Source: Pseudovibrio axinellae (GTDB taxonomy: Bacteria > Pseudomonadota > Alphaproteobacteria > Rhizobiales > Stappiaceae). Taken from it: a stretch of 64,000 nt of DNA. Below the pieces are notes generated by a model. That model saw only the letters and a program-made list of their open reading frames with translations. It had not been told where the DNA came from and made no database searches. The position numbers and the translations under genes are program-made. The DNA lies in the NCBI RefSeq assembly GCF_900110875.1, contig NZ_FOFM01000003.1, forward strand, positions 326,815 through 390,814, read 5' to 3'. This document shows positions 28,988-39,355 of the stretch, piece after piece (the first letter of the stretch is position 1; every line of letters begins with the position of its first letter).

Positions 28988-29920
28988 CTAGTAAAATGTG
29001 GTCTCCCCTGCATCCACAGCGATTGATGTGCCTTTCTGCCCCAAGATGGCTTGCGGAACTTCCGAAAGGGTGCAGATAATGGCTTTCTTTCCTGTTTTAC
29101 GGGCGAAGGTTTGTGCGGCTTCCACTTTGGGACCCATCGATCCGGCTGCAAAGCCATAAGCATCGAGTGCATCTGGGGAGGCTGATCGGATTGCTCGTTG
29201 GCTTGGGGTGCCCCAATCCAAATAAACGGCATCAGCATCTGTTGCCATAACGTAAATGTCAGCTTCGATCTCTTTAGCAAGCAGTCCAGAGCACCTGTCT
29301 TTGTCGATAACGCACTCGACACCGACGAGTTTTTTCTCTTCGTTATACATGGTTGGAATACCGCCACCACCAGCTGCAATTACAAGTACATCATGGTCAA
29401 GCAGCCACTTGATCGGCCTTATCTCGAAGATCTGTTTTGGCATTGGGCTTGGGACAACGCGCCTCCACTTATCTCCATCCTCTCGGATGGACCAGCCTTT
29501 TTCCTTGGCAAGTTTGTGGGCTTCTTCCTTGGTGTACAGTGGGCCAATTGGTTTGGTAGGATCTTTAAAAGCCGGATCCGTGGGGTCCACTTCGACCTGT
29601 GTGAGTATTGTGGCGAATGGCTTTTCAAATGGCAGAAGGTTTCCTAGCTCCTGCTCAATCATGTAACCAATCATGCCGACGGTTTCAGCTCCCAACACAT
29701 CAAGGGGGTAGGTTTCTACCTGCTCGTAGGCTGCACCTTGTAAGGCCAATAGTCCAACCTGTGGGCCATTTCCATGCGTGATGACAACATGATGTCCATT
29801 ACCGCAAAGCGGAGCGAGCGCTTCAGCAGCAATACGAGCGTTGTTCCTTTGGTTTTCGGCGGTCATTGCCTCTCCGCGTCGCAGAAGAGCATTGCCGCCA
29901 AGAGCGACGACAACACGCAT
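28988..29920 (-). CDS. arcC: Carbamate kinase
   Basis: The enzyme makes ATP from ADP and carbamoyl phosphate in the last step of the arginine deiminase pathway. The 310-residue protein has the amino-acid kinase fold. It starts [14 protein letters not shown], has [14 protein letters not shown] near residue 50, [16 protein letters not shown] in the middle, and the ending [13 protein letters not shown] with [11 protein letters not shown]. The start overlaps the stop of arcB by one base (29920), indicating coupled translation. Confidence 0.97.
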   Translation of the reverse strand: MRVVVALGGNALLRRGEAMTAENQRNNARIAAEALAPLCGNGHHVVITHGNGPQVGLLALQGAAYEQVETYPLDVLGAETVGMIGYMIEQELGNLLPFEKPFATILTQVEVDPTDPAFKDPTKPIGPLYTKEEAHKLAKEKGWSIREDGDKWRRVVPSPMPKQIFEIRPIKWLLDHDVLVIAAGGGGIPTMYNEEKKLVGVECVIDKDRCSGLLAKEIEADIYVMATDADAVYLDWGTPSQRAIRSASPDALDAYGFAAGSMGPKVEAAQTFARKTGKKAIICTLSEVPQAILGQKGTSIAVDAGETTFY

Positions 29921-30924
29921 TACCGGCCTCCAATCGTGGCAACCATGATGGCTTTGATGGTGTGAAGTCGGTTCTCCGCTTGTTCAAATGCCAGATTACG
30001 GTCTGACTCAAAGACGTCGTCTGTGACTTCCATCTCTGAAATGCCAAACTTCTGGAAAATATCCTCGCCGACCTTCGTCTCGCGGTTATGGAATGCTGGC
30101 AAGCAATGCATGAAGAACGTATTCGAATTTCCAGTGCCTTCCATCAGCTCTGTGTTGACCTGATAATCGCGAAGCAGCTTAATCCGAGTTTCCCAAACAT
30201 CTGCAGGTTCACCCATGGAAACCCATACATCGGTGTGAATGAAATCGACACCTTCGGTTCCCTTTTTAGGGTCGTCGGTGATTGTTATACGCGCTCCGTA
30301 GCGCTTCGCATTTGCTTCAGCGATTTTGAGTACATCTGGCTCAGGTTGAAGTTCTTTGGGAGCAACTATGCGTACGTCACATCCGCACAGTGCACCAAGC
30401 ATCAAGAGTGAGTTGCCCATGTTGTTGCGCGCGTCGCCCATATAAGCGAATGAAATCTCATGCAGAGGTTTTGAACTATGCTCGGTCATTGTAAGCATGT
30501 CGGCCAGCATCTGCGTTGGATGCCAGTCGTCTGTGAGACCGTTGTAGACCGGAACACCTGCAAATTCAGAAAGCGTTTCAACGGCCTTTTGCCCTGAGCC
30601 ACGAAACTCGATTGCATCAAACATACGGCCAAGGACACGTGCAGTGTCTTTCATGGATTCCTTATGGCCGATTTGTGAGCCGGATGGATCCAAATATGTG
30701 ACATGGGCACCTTGATCGTGAGCTGCAACCTCAAATGCACAGCGTGTGCGGGTTGAGGTCTTTTCAAAGATCAGACAAATGTTTTTTCCAACAAGTGTCT
30801 GCCGTTCTGATCCAGAGTATTTAGCTCGTTTGAGGTCACGGGCGAGGTCTAGCATGAAAAGGACTTCACGTTGGCTGAAGTCTTTTAGCTTGAGGTAACT
30901 GCGACCTTTAAGGTTGAAAGCCAT
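29920..30924 (-). CDS. arcB: Ornithine carbamoyltransferase, catabolic
   Basis: In this operon the enzyme splits citrulline with phosphate to ornithine and carbamoyl phosphate. The 334 residues carry the carbamoyl-phosphate motif [15 protein letters not shown] (near 53), the ornithine-side [10 protein letters not shown] near 270, and [18 protein letters not shown]. Its position between arcA and arcC marks it as the catabolic isoenzyme rather than ArgF. It lies 55 bp after arcA. Confidence 0.97.
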   Translation of the reverse strand: MAFNLKGRSYLKLKDFSQREVLFMLDLARDLKRAKYSGSERQTLVGKNICLIFEKTSTRTRCAFEVAAHDQGAHVTYLDPSGSQIGHKESMKDTARVLGRMFDAIEFRGSGQKAVETLSEFAGVPVYNGLTDDWHPTQMLADMLTMTEHSSKPLHEISFAYMGDARNNMGNSLLMLGALCGCDVRIVAPKELQPEPDVLKIAEANAKRYGARITITDDPKKGTEGVDFIHTDVWVSMGEPADVWETRIKLLRDYQVNTELMEGTGNSNTFFMHCLPAFHNRETKVGEDIFQKFGISEMEVTDDVFESDRNLAFEQAENRLHTIKAIMVATIGGR

Positions 30925-30979
30925 TGTTCTTACTCTCCATCTCTTGGATGTTCTTGTTGTTCAACGGAGGTTGAGAAGA

Positions 30980-32206
30980 CTAGAATTGAACCGATTCTCG
31001 AATTGTGGGGCATGTCATGCAATGGCCGCCGCCGCGCCCACGACCGAGCTCTGAGCCGTCAATGGCAATGACTTCAACGCCCGCACGTTGTAGCTTCGAG
31101 TTTGTGTAGGTGTTTCGACGATATGCGACGACGACTCCAGGTTCGATGCAGACAACGTTGTTGCCATCGTCCCATTGTTCGCGCTCTTGATCGTATGCGT
31201 TGCCGCCTGTGGTCACGACGTTCAACTTTTTAATGCCAAGTGAGTCAGCAACCACATCGAACAAATGACCATCTTCCTGCCGGTAGTCTACTGACTCGGG
31301 CGTGTCACCTGGACGAATGGAGAAACAAATGATTTCGTCACAGACACCAGTGAAAGCGGTTGCTTTATCACGGTCAAGAAGCGTGAAGACGGTATCCAGA
31401 TGCATTGCAGCGCGGCTCTTTGGCATCTGACAGGCAATCACACGGGTGGCTGCATCGTTGCGGAATAAAGCACGTGCCACCTGACCCACAGCTTGCGGCG
31501 TTGTCCGCTCTCCCATGCCGATCAAAACCACGCCATTGCCAATTGGCATTACATCCCCGCCCTCTACGGTGGATTCGTGGAAGTTCTTAGCGGGGTCGCC
31601 CCACCAGAAATTCACTTTACCTTTGAAGTGGGGGTGATGCCTATAGATCGCTGTGGCCAGCAACGTTTCGTTTTGCCGAGCCTGCCAAAACATGGGATTA
31701 AGTGTCACCCCGTTGTAAATCCAGCACGTCGTATCTCGCGTAAAGAGCGTGTTTGGTAACGGTGGGATGACGAAATCATTCGGCTCAAGATAGCTGCCAA
31801 ATACGCCTGTCGGCTGGAAGCCAAGCTCACACCTTGCGATGCCACCGATGAGATGGTCTGCAAGAAATTTCTCTGGCTGTTCAAAGAGCCATGCGCGCAG
31901 ATCCTCTGCCATACCATAGCCGACACGATGGTGCGTGACACGGTGTTCTAACACCCACTTCCGAGCTTCGGGGTCCTCAAGCGTTTCGGTTAGGAGATTG
32001 TGCATCTCCAGCACGTTCACACCACGCTCCTCCATTCTAAGGCAGAAGTCGTAATGGTGCTTTTGCGCCTCCCGCACCCAGATGACATCGTCAAACAAGA
32101 ATTCCTGACAGTTGCCGGGAGTAAGGCGCATATGCGCCAATCCGGGACGGCAAACCAATACTTCTTTTAGTTTGCCAACTTCTGAATGGACACCAAATTC
32201 AGTCAT
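30980..32206 (-). CDS. arcA: Arginine deiminase
   Basis: The enzyme hydrolyses arginine to citrulline and ammonia. The 408-residue protein has [52 protein letters not shown] and the C-terminal catalytic GGGHCMTCP with C396. The N-terminal [19 protein letters not shown] is typical. It follows the transporter gene by 131 bp. Together with arcB and arcC it gives one ATP per arginine without respiration, useful under anoxia, and releases ammonia against acid. Confidence 0.97.
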   Translation of the reverse strand: MTEFGVHSEVGKLKEVLVCRPGLAHMRLTPGNCQEFLFDDVIWVREAQKHHYDFCLRMEERGVNVLEMHNLLTETLEDPEARKWVLEHRVTHHRVGYGMAEDLRAWLFEQPEKFLADHLIGGIARCELGFQPTGVFGSYLEPNDFVIPPLPNTLFTRDTTCWIYNGVTLNPMFWQARQNETLLATAIYRHHPHFKGKVNFWWGDPAKNFHESTVEGGDVMPIGNGVVLIGMGERTTPQAVGQVARALFRNDAATRVIACQMPKSRAAMHLDTVFTLLDRDKATAFTGVCDEIICFSIRPGDTPESVDYRQEDGHLFDVVADSLGIKKLNVVTTGGNAYDQEREQWDDGNNVVCIEPGVVVAYRRNTYTNSKLQRAGVEVIAIDGSELGRGRGGGHCMTCPTIRESVQF

Positions 32207-32337
32207 GTTGCAGGCTCCGTTCCAAAATTCTTATGTTTGCGAGGTTGATCCCTCTTTGTGTCAGTTCAAAGGTTTGTTCTGTGCCTCTCTGGCGTGCCCG
32301 TTTGCGGTGGCGACCCCGCAATCTTGGGAGGTCGTCC

Positions 32338-33738
32338 TTAAACGCTAAGGGAAAGGGCGAGAGAGATTAGGACGAACAGGATAACGACGAGCGGGATCGC
32401 GAAGCGAAGCCATTTATCGTAAGGTACGCGGCCAATCGCCAACCCTCCCATCACAACAGCGAACGTGGGGTTGAACAGGTTCAACAGTCCACTAGCAGAC
32501 TGGAAGGCTGTGACAACAAGCTCGGCGCCAACATTTGAGAACCCTGCCAATGGTGCCATGATCGGCATGGATAAAACAGCAAGGCCAGACGAAGATGGAA
32601 CGAAGAATGAAAGCACAAGTTCAAGCCAGAACATGACATTAATAAAGGCGACTTTGCTCAGACCGCTCACGGCCTGTTCGGACCAGTAAAGAACAGTGTC
32701 TGTTATGGACCCGGCGTCCATCACAACCACGATACCGCGTGCAACGCCAATGATCAGTGCAACGCCAAGCAAGTCTCTAGCGCCATCAAGGAAGTTATCG
32801 ACGAATTCGTGTTCACCTTGCCGAGCAACAATACCCACCAAAATTGAGGCAGCCAGGAAGAGCGCAGACATTTCACCCATCCACCAGCCAAGGGCTGCCA
32901 CGCCATAGATCAGCAGCGCAAAGGTGAACACGAAGATTGCCATAATCCAACCGTGCTTATGGGTGAAGTCTGGAATGTCCTCTTTGGAAACGCCTTGGAG
33001 AAAGTGCTTTTCGTTTTCTTCCTTCATCTCCGCAACGAGGGAGGTTGTGTGGTCTGCTTTGACTTTAGCAGCGTAACGCATCACCCAAGCTACACAGATC
33101 AGCCATCCAACGATCAAAATCAGGAAACGAAGTATGATGCCATCGGTGAAAGGAACGCCAGCAGCGTTGGAAGCGATCACTGTTGCAAATGGATTAATTG
33201 TAGAGCCAAGCGTACCCATACCTGCACCGAGCATGATAACGGCTACACCTGTCATTGAATCATACCCGGCGCGGATCATGACGGGAATAATGAGAGCGTA
33301 GAACGCAAGGCTCTCCTCCGCCATCCCATATATCGTGCCTCCTGCTGCAAAGAAGGCCATCAATATAGGGATCATGAGGTTCTCTCGCCCCTTTAACGCC
33401 GTCATGACTTTTGCAATTCCGGCATCAATCGCACCAGTGCGTGTAACGACCATAAGAAAGCCACCAATTACAAGCACGAAGGCGGCAACATCAATCGCGT
33501 TGGCTGTATATGAGATTGGGTCATACAACCCTGCAATTGGGGCCATGAATACTTCAACAGGCCCTTGCGGGTTGGCCTCCACCAAATGGTAAGTTCCCGG
33601 TACTGGGACTTCTTTTTCCAACACTGGATTGACAACCCGGTCATATTTACCTGCGGGCACAAACCAGGTCGCAAGTGCAACCAAAATGATAAGACCAAAT
33701 AGAATTGTAAATGCGGTTGGAAATTTGAACTTCGACAT
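32338..33738 (-). CDS. YfcC-family transporter, probable arginine/ornithine antiporter
   Basis: This 466-residue membrane protein has about 12 hydrophobic segments. Family features include the opening FPTAFTILFGLIILVALATW, the ALIIPVMIRAGYDSMTGVAV region, and PSSSGLAVLSMPIMAPLAGF with NLFNPTFAVVMGGLAIG at the end. YfcC proteins commonly stand in for ArcD in arginine deiminase operons, exchanging arginine for ornithine. It is the first gene of the operon. Transport of arginine/ornithine is inferred from position. Confidence 0.85.
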   Translation of the reverse strand: MSKFKFPTAFTILFGLIILVALATWFVPAGKYDRVVNPVLEKEVPVPGTYHLVEANPQGPVEVFMAPIAGLYDPISYTANAIDVAAFVLVIGGFLMVVTRTGAIDAGIAKVMTALKGRENLMIPILMAFFAAGGTIYGMAEESLAFYALIIPVMIRAGYDSMTGVAVIMLGAGMGTLGSTINPFATVIASNAAGVPFTDGIILRFLILIVGWLICVAWVMRYAAKVKADHTTSLVAEMKEENEKHFLQGVSKEDIPDFTHKHGWIMAIFVFTFALLIYGVAALGWWMGEMSALFLAASILVGIVARQGEHEFVDNFLDGARDLLGVALIIGVARGIVVVMDAGSITDTVLYWSEQAVSGLSKVAFINVMFWLELVLSFFVPSSSGLAVLSMPIMAPLAGFSNVGAELVVTAFQSASGLLNLFNPTFAVVMGGLAIGRVPYDKWLRFAIPLVVILFVLISLALSLSV

Positions 33739-34042
33739 TTGATTTTCCGCTTAGTTATTTGTCGAATATAGTCATGGGTTCACTACCTAATATCTAACGC
33801 TATACAACCGTCAATAGGTATTCATTTTCTTGATTAAGCGGCGTTACAAACAAAAAGTGGATTTGATCTATATAAATTTTAAGTAATTATATGCGTTTGT
33901 TTTGGGGTGTATATATTGTTGGGAGTAGATGTCGGGAGATGTCTAATAACAAGTCGCTGCAAACTAAAACGCTTGCAGCATTATTTACTTGTTTGGAGAA
34001 AAGGTAGGGAATTTAAAATCAGCTAACTGAAGTGAAATTATG
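33739..34042. other. AT-rich gap upstream of the arc operon
   Basis: This 304-bp A+T-rich region should hold the arc operon promoter and the end of the upstream CofD-like gene. It contains an FNR-like site (33863-33876) and a 7-bp-arm inverted repeat GCTGCAA/TTGCAGC (33955-33961 and 33972-33978). No gene is seen. Confidence 0.5.
33863..33876. promoter_or_regulatory. FNR/ANR-like site upstream of the arc operon
   Basis: TTGAT-CTAT-ATAAA matches the TTGAT-N4-ATCAA consensus with one mismatch. It lies about 125 bp upstream of the first arc operon gene. Arginine deiminase operons are commonly activated by FNR-type regulators when oxygen is low, so the position is sensible, but the match is imperfect. 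Confidence 0.4.
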
Positions 34043-35227
34043 TCACAAGAAACTCAATAGCATGCACACTAGTTTTTCGGGATCGTAATAAGGATTGGAT
34101 TGTGCGCTTGTCAGATCAGCACCAATAAGGGAAATGCCTTGTGCTTCCAAGGCGGCCCAGTCAAATTCCGCAGCGTATTTTTCGTCGGTAATTACAAAAT
34201 TCAGCAGTTTATCAGTTGGCGTGTCTTGACCTGCATCCGCCCGCAGGTGCTTCAAGAGAGCATCAATCGTTTCGTTGGGACTCATCCCAAATTGCTCAGG
34301 GTCTCGCCCAAGATTGGGAATATAGACTTTAGGGTTCGCGCTGCGAGCGATTGCCTTGCCTACCCCTTTAGGGAGCAGGTTGGCGACCAAACTACTGTGA
34401 AAGCTACCAGGTGGATAACAAATCATATCAGAAGTTTCGATAAGGTGCTGTTTCTTTGGGGAAACTTCTATCTCAACAGGGTCACCACCTGCTAGGGAAC
34501 GGGTCAGGTAAGTTCGATTAATTCGGCTTGCGATCGGCGCGCTCTCTTTACCGGACATGCCGTGCTGACCTACGATGACTTCGCCGGAGTCAAGTTCTAC
34601 AGCAAGGTGAAGACGTGCATCCACCGTTGCCAGAACGGTCCCCAGTGTGTTCACCAACTTAGAAAATAGGAAGATGATCGGATCAAGTTTTTGGTTGTTA
34701 TTTAGATACCCGCCCGCAAGGATCAGGTTGCCAATACTTGCACCACGCAGGTCAAAATTAGACGGCATCGCATCGTGGAAGAAGCCGAGCTGGTTGCAAA
34801 TTAATCGGCGCATTGGGTTCGGAACCCGCGAGATAAGATGATCGTGTCCCTCAAGAAGGTCAACCAATTCGCCAAGAAGGACGTCTTGGGAGGCTTCCTT
34901 TGGAAATCGATGGGTGAAAAGGCGGTAAATCTCAGACTGACCTAAAACACTTTCATCTGCGAGCGCAATCAGCCTGGAGCGTAAATCTCCAATTGCCGGC
35001 ATTCCGAATGCATGACGCAAAACTGCAGAGCTGCCTCCGCTATCAAATGGCGTCATGAAATGAATGGAGTTGTGTGTATATTGCTTTAGCGCGCGCGCAG
35101 TTGGATTGAGAGCGCTGCCACCACTGAAAAATAAAAGGGTAGGCCCTAGTTCTGGAAGGCGTTTATAGCGACTGATGCGAACCGGATCTGGGAGGTTAAG
35201 ACCGCGAGTAACACTGAACTTCTGCAT
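34043..35227 (-). CDS. CofD/YvcK-family protein
   Basis: This 394-residue protein resembles the CofD-like branch (2-phospho-L-lactate transferase and YvcK/GAK-type relatives). It shows the glycine-rich nucleotide loop LLFFSGGSALNPTAR (residues 31-45) followed by HFMTPFDSGGSSAVLR. DLRGASIGNLILAGGYL (near 165) and the late DMICYPPGSFHSSLVANLLP are also visible. True CofD builds coenzyme F420, but no F420 genes are near and this lineage is not known for F420. A YvcK-like role in sugar-nucleotide sensing or cell-envelope control is an alternative. It is monocistronic. Confidence 0.72.
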   Translation of the reverse strand: MQKFSVTRGLNLPDPVRISRYKRLPELGPTLLFFSGGSALNPTARALKQYTHNSIHFMTPFDSGGSSAVLRHAFGMPAIGDLRSRLIALADESVLGQSEIYRLFTHRFPKEASQDVLLGELVDLLEGHDHLISRVPNPMRRLICNQLGFFHDAMPSNFDLRGASIGNLILAGGYLNNNQKLDPIIFLFSKLVNTLGTVLATVDARLHLAVELDSGEVIVGQHGMSGKESAPIASRINRTYLTRSLAGGDPVEIEVSPKKQHLIETSDMICYPPGSFHSSLVANLLPKGVGKAIARSANPKVYIPNLGRDPEQFGMSPNETIDALLKHLRADAGQDTPTDKLLNFVITDEKYAAEFDWAALEAQGISLIGADLTSAQSNPYYDPEKLVCMLLSFL

Positions 35228-35600
35228 TAAAAACTTGCCTGCCTTTGAGTTTTCCAGAACTTCTTATCATCAGAGAGCTATTAAATCTGTTTATCGTCAA
35301 ATTGTCCAACTTAATGATCTAAATGCGAAGCATCCCCAGAGAACTTTATGGAAAAAGAGGGAGGTTGGAATGCCTCTAAGAAGCATTTAAGTATATCTTG
35401 AATTAGATATATCAGTAGTTATGTAAAATCTCTGTCAAATCAAAAATGAATATTCGTGGCTCATGAACCAGAGAGCTATAAATTAGAGGAAATACTTGTA
35501 GATATTGTGGGTTTGAAGGCTGTTTCTGGTATTGGTATTTGACACAAGCAAATTCAGAGGATGTAAAGCTCTGGAAATAATTAAAAATAGAGAGAATAGC
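35228..35600. other. Divergent promoter region with an 11-bp direct repeat
   Basis: This 373-bp AT-rich gap lies between the divergent CofD-like and acyl-CoA synthetase genes. The 11-mer CAGAGAGCTAT occurs twice, at 35271-35281 and 35469-35479, in the same orientation. It may be an operator pair. No gene is convincing here. Confidence 0.35.
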
Positions 35601-37427
35601 ATGAGTTCGCAGGCGCAGCCCGTTACTCACACCAAAGCTGAAAAAGCTTTCAAGTCGATCCCAAAAGCATTCACAGAAACTGCAGAGCGGCTGGCAGAAA
35701 AGCCCGCGTATTTTGTACGTGGCGAGGCGACCTGGGAAGTTACGAGTTGGAGCGAATATGGTCAACAGGTGCGCAATGCGGCGAAGGCATTGCTAGCACT
35801 TGATGTGAAGCCAGGCGATGTTGTTTGTATCCTGAGTTACAACCGGCCGGAGTGGACCATTCTGGATGTTGCAGCCATGATGATCGGTGCTATTCCAACG
35901 GGCATATATTGGACATCTGCGGCCCCAGAAATAAATTATATTCTGCGCCATTCACAAGGTCGCATTTTGCTGGCTGAGAACAAGTGTCAGCTTAAAGGTA
36001 TCACTGAACCAGCGGAAAATATGCGCCATCTGCGCAAGATAATTCGTTTGGATGGGCGCGTTGAGAATCCGGACCAGTATACATGGGCAAGCTTCATGTC
36101 ATTGGGTGAAAACAGCCCAGGACTGGAAGCGGAGCTCGACCAGCGCCTCAACGAAATCAAAGCGTCAGATATCGCACTCCAGATCTACACATCTGGTACA
36201 ACAGGTTTGCCAAAAGCGGTCCAAATCAGTCACGGAGCAATTCGTGCAGAGTCGGATGCGCTGAACCATGCCGTAGGGCCAACGCCTGCAGACCGTTATA
36301 TTTCATATTTGCCTATGGCGCATATTGCAGAACAGTGCGCAACCATCATCCAAGCCTGTGATACAGGCTACCCGGTCTACTATGCGAAGTCTGTGACCAG
36401 TCTGGGCGAGCATCTGCCAGAAGTCAGACCAACCGTAACTTTTGGCGTCCCAAGGATTTTTGAAAAAATCCACGAAAAGATTGAAAAGCAGCTCAATCAG
36501 GAAAAAGGCTTTAAAGGCAAACTCATCCAATGGGCGCTCAAAACGAGTAGCCAATGGCACAGCGCGACCCTTTCTGGCAAATCAGCTGGTTTGGTGTTGA
36601 CTACAAAGAAGAAAATCGCAAATCGGCTCGTGCTTGATAAAATTAAATCCAAGATTGGTCTTGATCAAATGCGCATGCTCGTGAGTGGCGGTGCTCCGGT
36701 ATCTAGGCGAATTTTAGATGCGTTCACAGGTCTCGATCTTGTTATTCGCGAAGTCTATGGACAATCCGAGAACTGTGGAGGTGCCACAATTAACACGGTT
36801 GAGGCGACGCGTTTGGGGTCTGTGGGGAAGCCGATGGAGGGGGTGACGATCAAGGTTGCTGCTGACGGTGAGATCCTCTGCAAGGCGGACACCAATTTCT
36901 CTGGTTATGCGCACGACCCAGCTGCAACTGATGAGACCTTGCGCAACGGTTGGCTCTACAGTGGTGATATTGGGTATTTGGATAAAGACGGGTATGTTTT
37001 TATCACAGGCCGAAAGAAAGAGATTATCATCACGTCTGGCGGTAAAAATATCTCTCCAACCTTGCTTGAACACGACCTTATGGAAATTCCGTTGGTTGAG
37101 TACGCAGTTGTTGCAGGAAACAATCAGACATTTTTGAGCGCACTGCTCACCATCGAAAGCCAGATGGCGCAACGCTTTGCAACAGAAAATAATATCAACC
37201 CTGAAGATGTATTGAAATCTGACCAGCTGAGAAGTGTAGTGCAAGCTGGGATCAACAAAGTGAACGCCCGGCACTCTCGAGTTGAACGCATTCGTAAGTT
37301 CGAAATTCTTCCTACAGGGTTCTCGATTGATACTGGAGAGTTAACTTCAACCTTAAAGATTAAACGCGCAAAAGTACTTTCCAATCATACGGATGCGCTG
37401 GACAATATCTATAAACACGACGCCTGA
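35601..37427 (+). CDS. Long-chain fatty acid-CoA ligase (FadD15/FAA type)
   Basis: This 608-residue AMP-forming ligase activates fatty acids to acyl-CoA. The phosphate loop QIYTSGTTGLPKAVQIS lies near residue 195. The fatty-acid gate region FGVPRIFEKIHEKIEKQLN and MLVSGGAPVSRRILDAF follow, then YGQSENCGGATIN, YSGDIGYLDKDGYVFITGR and SGGKNISPTLLEHDLM. The FGVPRIFEKI insertion is typical of eukaryote-like long-chain synthetases. ATG 35601 is preferred; the open frame begins 69 bp upstream. It may feed beta-oxidation or lipid recycling. It is monocistronic. Confidence 0.9.
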   Translation: MSSQAQPVTHTKAEKAFKSIPKAFTETAERLAEKPAYFVRGEATWEVTSWSEYGQQVRNAAKALLALDVKPGDVVCILSYNRPEWTILDVAAMMIGAIPTGIYWTSAAPEINYILRHSQGRILLAENKCQLKGITEPAENMRHLRKIIRLDGRVENPDQYTWASFMSLGENSPGLEAELDQRLNEIKASDIALQIYTSGTTGLPKAVQISHGAIRAESDALNHAVGPTPADRYISYLPMAHIAEQCATIIQACDTGYPVYYAKSVTSLGEHLPEVRPTVTFGVPRIFEKIHEKIEKQLNQEKGFKGKLIQWALKTSSQWHSATLSGKSAGLVLTTKKKIANRLVLDKIKSKIGLDQMRMLVSGGAPVSRRILDAFTGLDLVIREVYGQSENCGGATINTVEATRLGSVGKPMEGVTIKVAADGEILCKADTNFSGYAHDPAATDETLRNGWLYSGDIGYLDKDGYVFITGRKKEIIITSGGKNISPTLLEHDLMEIPLVEYAVVAGNNQTFLSALLTIESQMAQRFATENNINPEDVLKSDQLRSVVQAGINKVNARHSRVERIRKFEILPTGFSIDTGELTSTLKIKRAKVLSNHTDALDNIYKHDA

Positions 37428-37444
37428 TTAAGCTTTGCAAACTT

Positions 37445-37474
37445 CCCCTTGGTTCAATTGTGGTTTCCAAGGGG
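37445..37474 (+). terminator. Hairpin after the acyl-CoA ligase gene
   Basis: Perfect arms CCCCTTGG (37445-37452) and CCAAGGGG (37467-37474) with a 14-nt loop lie just after the stop codon. There is no following U-run, so termination may be Rho-dependent or the hairpin may only protect the transcript end. Confidence 0.4.
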
Positions 37475-37708
37475 GAACGAGGAAAGCCTCAGAATATCAA
37501 TTTTCGCCAAGAAAGCGGCCACCGGCGATTTATAGAGAGAGGTGCTAGCATACCTAAAGTCCGGTGCGATACGGTGGTCACGGATTGACGTGAGAGCAAT
37601 GTCATGTTGCGCAGCTTTCAGCAAAATTAACGACCCAATTTGGTCAATGCCTAAGGCTCGGCCCTCCTTATGAATAGATACTGTTGGAAGCAACGAATAA
37701 TTTAATTG

Positions 37709-37723
37709 TGTAACAATATTACA
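37709..37723. promoter_or_regulatory. Zur-box-like palindrome before znuC
   Basis: TGTAA-CAATA-TTACA is a perfect inverted repeat in an AT-rich context 51 bp before znuC. It resembles Zur/Fur-type operators with GTAA and TTAC half-sites. The zur gene lies in the same cluster, which supports the reading. Binding itself is inference. Confidence 0.55.
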
Positions 37724-37773
37724 TAACATATAACGGCCATCCACCTTCGTGGTGCTGACCACGGCGAGCTGAG

Positions 37774-38547
37774 GTGCCTATCGTGCAACTGATTGAAATG
37801 GACGGAGTTGGGATCAAACGGCATGGTCGCTGGCTGATTCAAAACATCACATTAAGTGTAAAGTCAGGTGAAATAGTAACGCTCATCGGACCCAACGGTG
37901 CTGGAAAAAGCACAACTGCGAAAACTGCATTGGGTGTCCTCAAGGCAGACGCAGGAAAGATCAAACGCAAGGCCAATCTAAAGGTTGGCTATGTTCCTCA
38001 AAAACTTGCAATTGACTGGACTATGCCGCTGACGGTGCGCCGTTTGATGAGCCTTACAGCAAAGCCAAGCTCTGAAAAAATCGATGCAGTCCTTGAGAAA
38101 ACAGGGATCTCTCATCTCATTGATTCCAATGTTCAGCAGCTATCTGGAGGAGAGTACCAGAGGGCCTTGCTGGCACGAGCAATCCTGCGTGACCCGGATC
38201 TTCTCGTGCTCGATGAGCCAGTGCAAGGAGTAGACTATGCAGGTGAGATCGCACTTTATAATCTAATCCTGAAAGTCCGGGACGAACTGAATTGCGGAAT
38301 TTTGCTGATCTCGCATGATTTGCATGTGGTTATGGCACAAACAGATACCGTTGTTTGCCTCAACGGCCATGTATGTTGTAGTGGGGCGCCAGAACATGTA
38401 GCAGCTTCAGACGCTTACAAACAACTGTTTGGGGATTCTGCCTCTAAGTCTCTGGCGATCTACCATCATCATGACCACAATCACTTAGGTGATGACACGG
38501 TCGTTCCGTCCAAATGGGATAAGGGGGATTGCTGTGATCATGGATGA
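37774..38547 (+). CDS. znuC: Zinc ABC transporter ATP-binding protein
   Basis: ZnuC drives high-affinity zinc import. The 257-residue ATPase has Walker A GPNGAGKSTTAK (about 39-50), the signature QLSGGEYQRALLARAIL and Walker B LLVLDEPVQGVD. The C-terminal tail is rich in possible metal ligands: YHHHDHNHLGDD and, at the very end, DCCDHG. Such a tail could sense or hold zinc. The chosen GTG start is 51 bp after the Zur-like palindrome. It overlaps znuB by 8 bp. The expected binding-protein gene znuA is absent from this neighbourhood. Confidence 0.92.
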   Translation: MPIVQLIEMDGVGIKRHGRWLIQNITLSVKSGEIVTLIGPNGAGKSTTAKTALGVLKADAGKIKRKANLKVGYVPQKLAIDWTMPLTVRRLMSLTAKPSSEKIDAVLEKTGISHLIDSNVQQLSGGEYQRALLARAILRDPDLLVLDEPVQGVDYAGEIALYNLILKVRDELNCGILLISHDLHVVMAQTDTVVCLNGHVCCSGAPEHVAASDAYKQLFGDSASKSLAIYHHHDHNHLGDDTVVPSKWDKGDCCDHG

Positions 38548-39355
38548 TTTTGTTGTCAGAGCAATGCTGGCTGGCATCGGCCTTGCCTTGGTAAGCGGTC
38601 CGCTTGGTTGCTTTGTCGTATGGCGACGTATGGCGTATTTCGGCGATACAATGTCCCACTCTGCACTTTTGGGCGTTGCACTTGCTTTTCTATTAAACAT
38701 CAATCTCATGCTGGGCGTACTGGCGGTTACGATATCTGTCTCGTTGTTTTTGCTGATTCTTCAAAAGCGGGGCTCTCTTTCGACAGACGCTTTGTTAGGC
38801 CTTCTCTCGCACTCTGCATTAGCACTGGGAATGGTTCTCATTGCCTTCATGAGCACAGTTCGATTTGATCTGCTCTCGTTATTGTTTGGCGATATTCTTG
38901 CCGTCGGCAAGGTGGACATAATCACCATTTACGCCACAGCTGCGGTGATCTTGGGGCTAATGTACTTCCTATGGAGGCCGTTGCTGGCGTCCACTGTAAA
39001 CCGGGAGCTGGCAGAGGCTGAAGGCTACAATCCAGACCTGACACAACTTGTCTTTATGGTGATGATGGCGGCAGTCATTGCGATTGCTATGAAGATTGTG
39101 GGCGTTTTGCTAATCACAGCGCTTTTGATCATTCCAGCTGCAACTGCGCGCTGGTTCGCAAAAACACCAGAGCAAATGGCGATTGCCTCTTCAATTATCG
39201 GTGTTGTGAGTGTTGTTCTTGGGCTTGAGGGATCTTTGCAATTTGACAGTGCTTCTGGACCTTCCATCGTCGTTGCCAGCTTGTGCCTGTTTGTTCTTTC
39301 ATTGTTTGCGTCCTCTCTGGTAAACCGGGTACTGCACGTGGACCGAAAGCGCTAA
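38540..39355 (+). CDS. znuB: Zinc ABC transporter permease
   Basis: ZnuB forms the membrane channel with ZnuC. The 271-residue protein has about eight hydrophobic segments of the ABC-3 family. It includes GPLGCFVVWRRMAYFGDTMSHSALLGVA near residue 20 (coupling region) and VGVLLITALLIIPAATARWFAKTPEQM near 195. ATG 38540 within the end of znuC is preferred because it places the first helix at the N-terminus. In-frame GTG/ATG codons lie up to 51 bp upstream. zur follows after 90 bp. Confidence 0.93.
   Translation: MDDFVVRAMLAGIGLALVSGPLGCFVVWRRMAYFGDTMSHSALLGVALAFLLNINLMLGVLAVTISVSLFLLILQKRGSLSTDALLGLLSHSALALGMVLIAFMSTVRFDLLSLLFGDILAVGKVDIITIYATAAVILGLMYFLWRPLLASTVNRELAEAEGYNPDLTQLVFMVMMAAVIAIAMKIVGVLLITALLIIPAATARWFAKTPEQMAIASSIIGVVSVVLGLEGSLQFDSASGPSIVVASLCLFVLSLFASSLVNRVLHVDRKR

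Larger units (their letters stand above)
37428..37773. other. Gap upstream of znuC
   Basis: This 346-bp gap holds a hairpin at 37445-37474 and a Zur-box-like palindrome at 37709-37723. A 102-codon minus-strand frame (37454-37762) exists, but it overlaps the palindrome and shows no family I recognise, so I do not call it a gene. No znuA is present here. Confidence 0.45.

Noticed and set aside
35412..35765. 117-codon minus-strand frame before the long-chain acyl-CoA ligase
   Set aside because: Overlaps the true start of the ligase gene, and its Phe/Ser-rich translation shows no family.
37454..37762. 102-codon minus-strand frame before znuC
   Set aside because: Overlaps the Zur-like palindrome, shows no recognisable family and has no good ribosome site at its first start.
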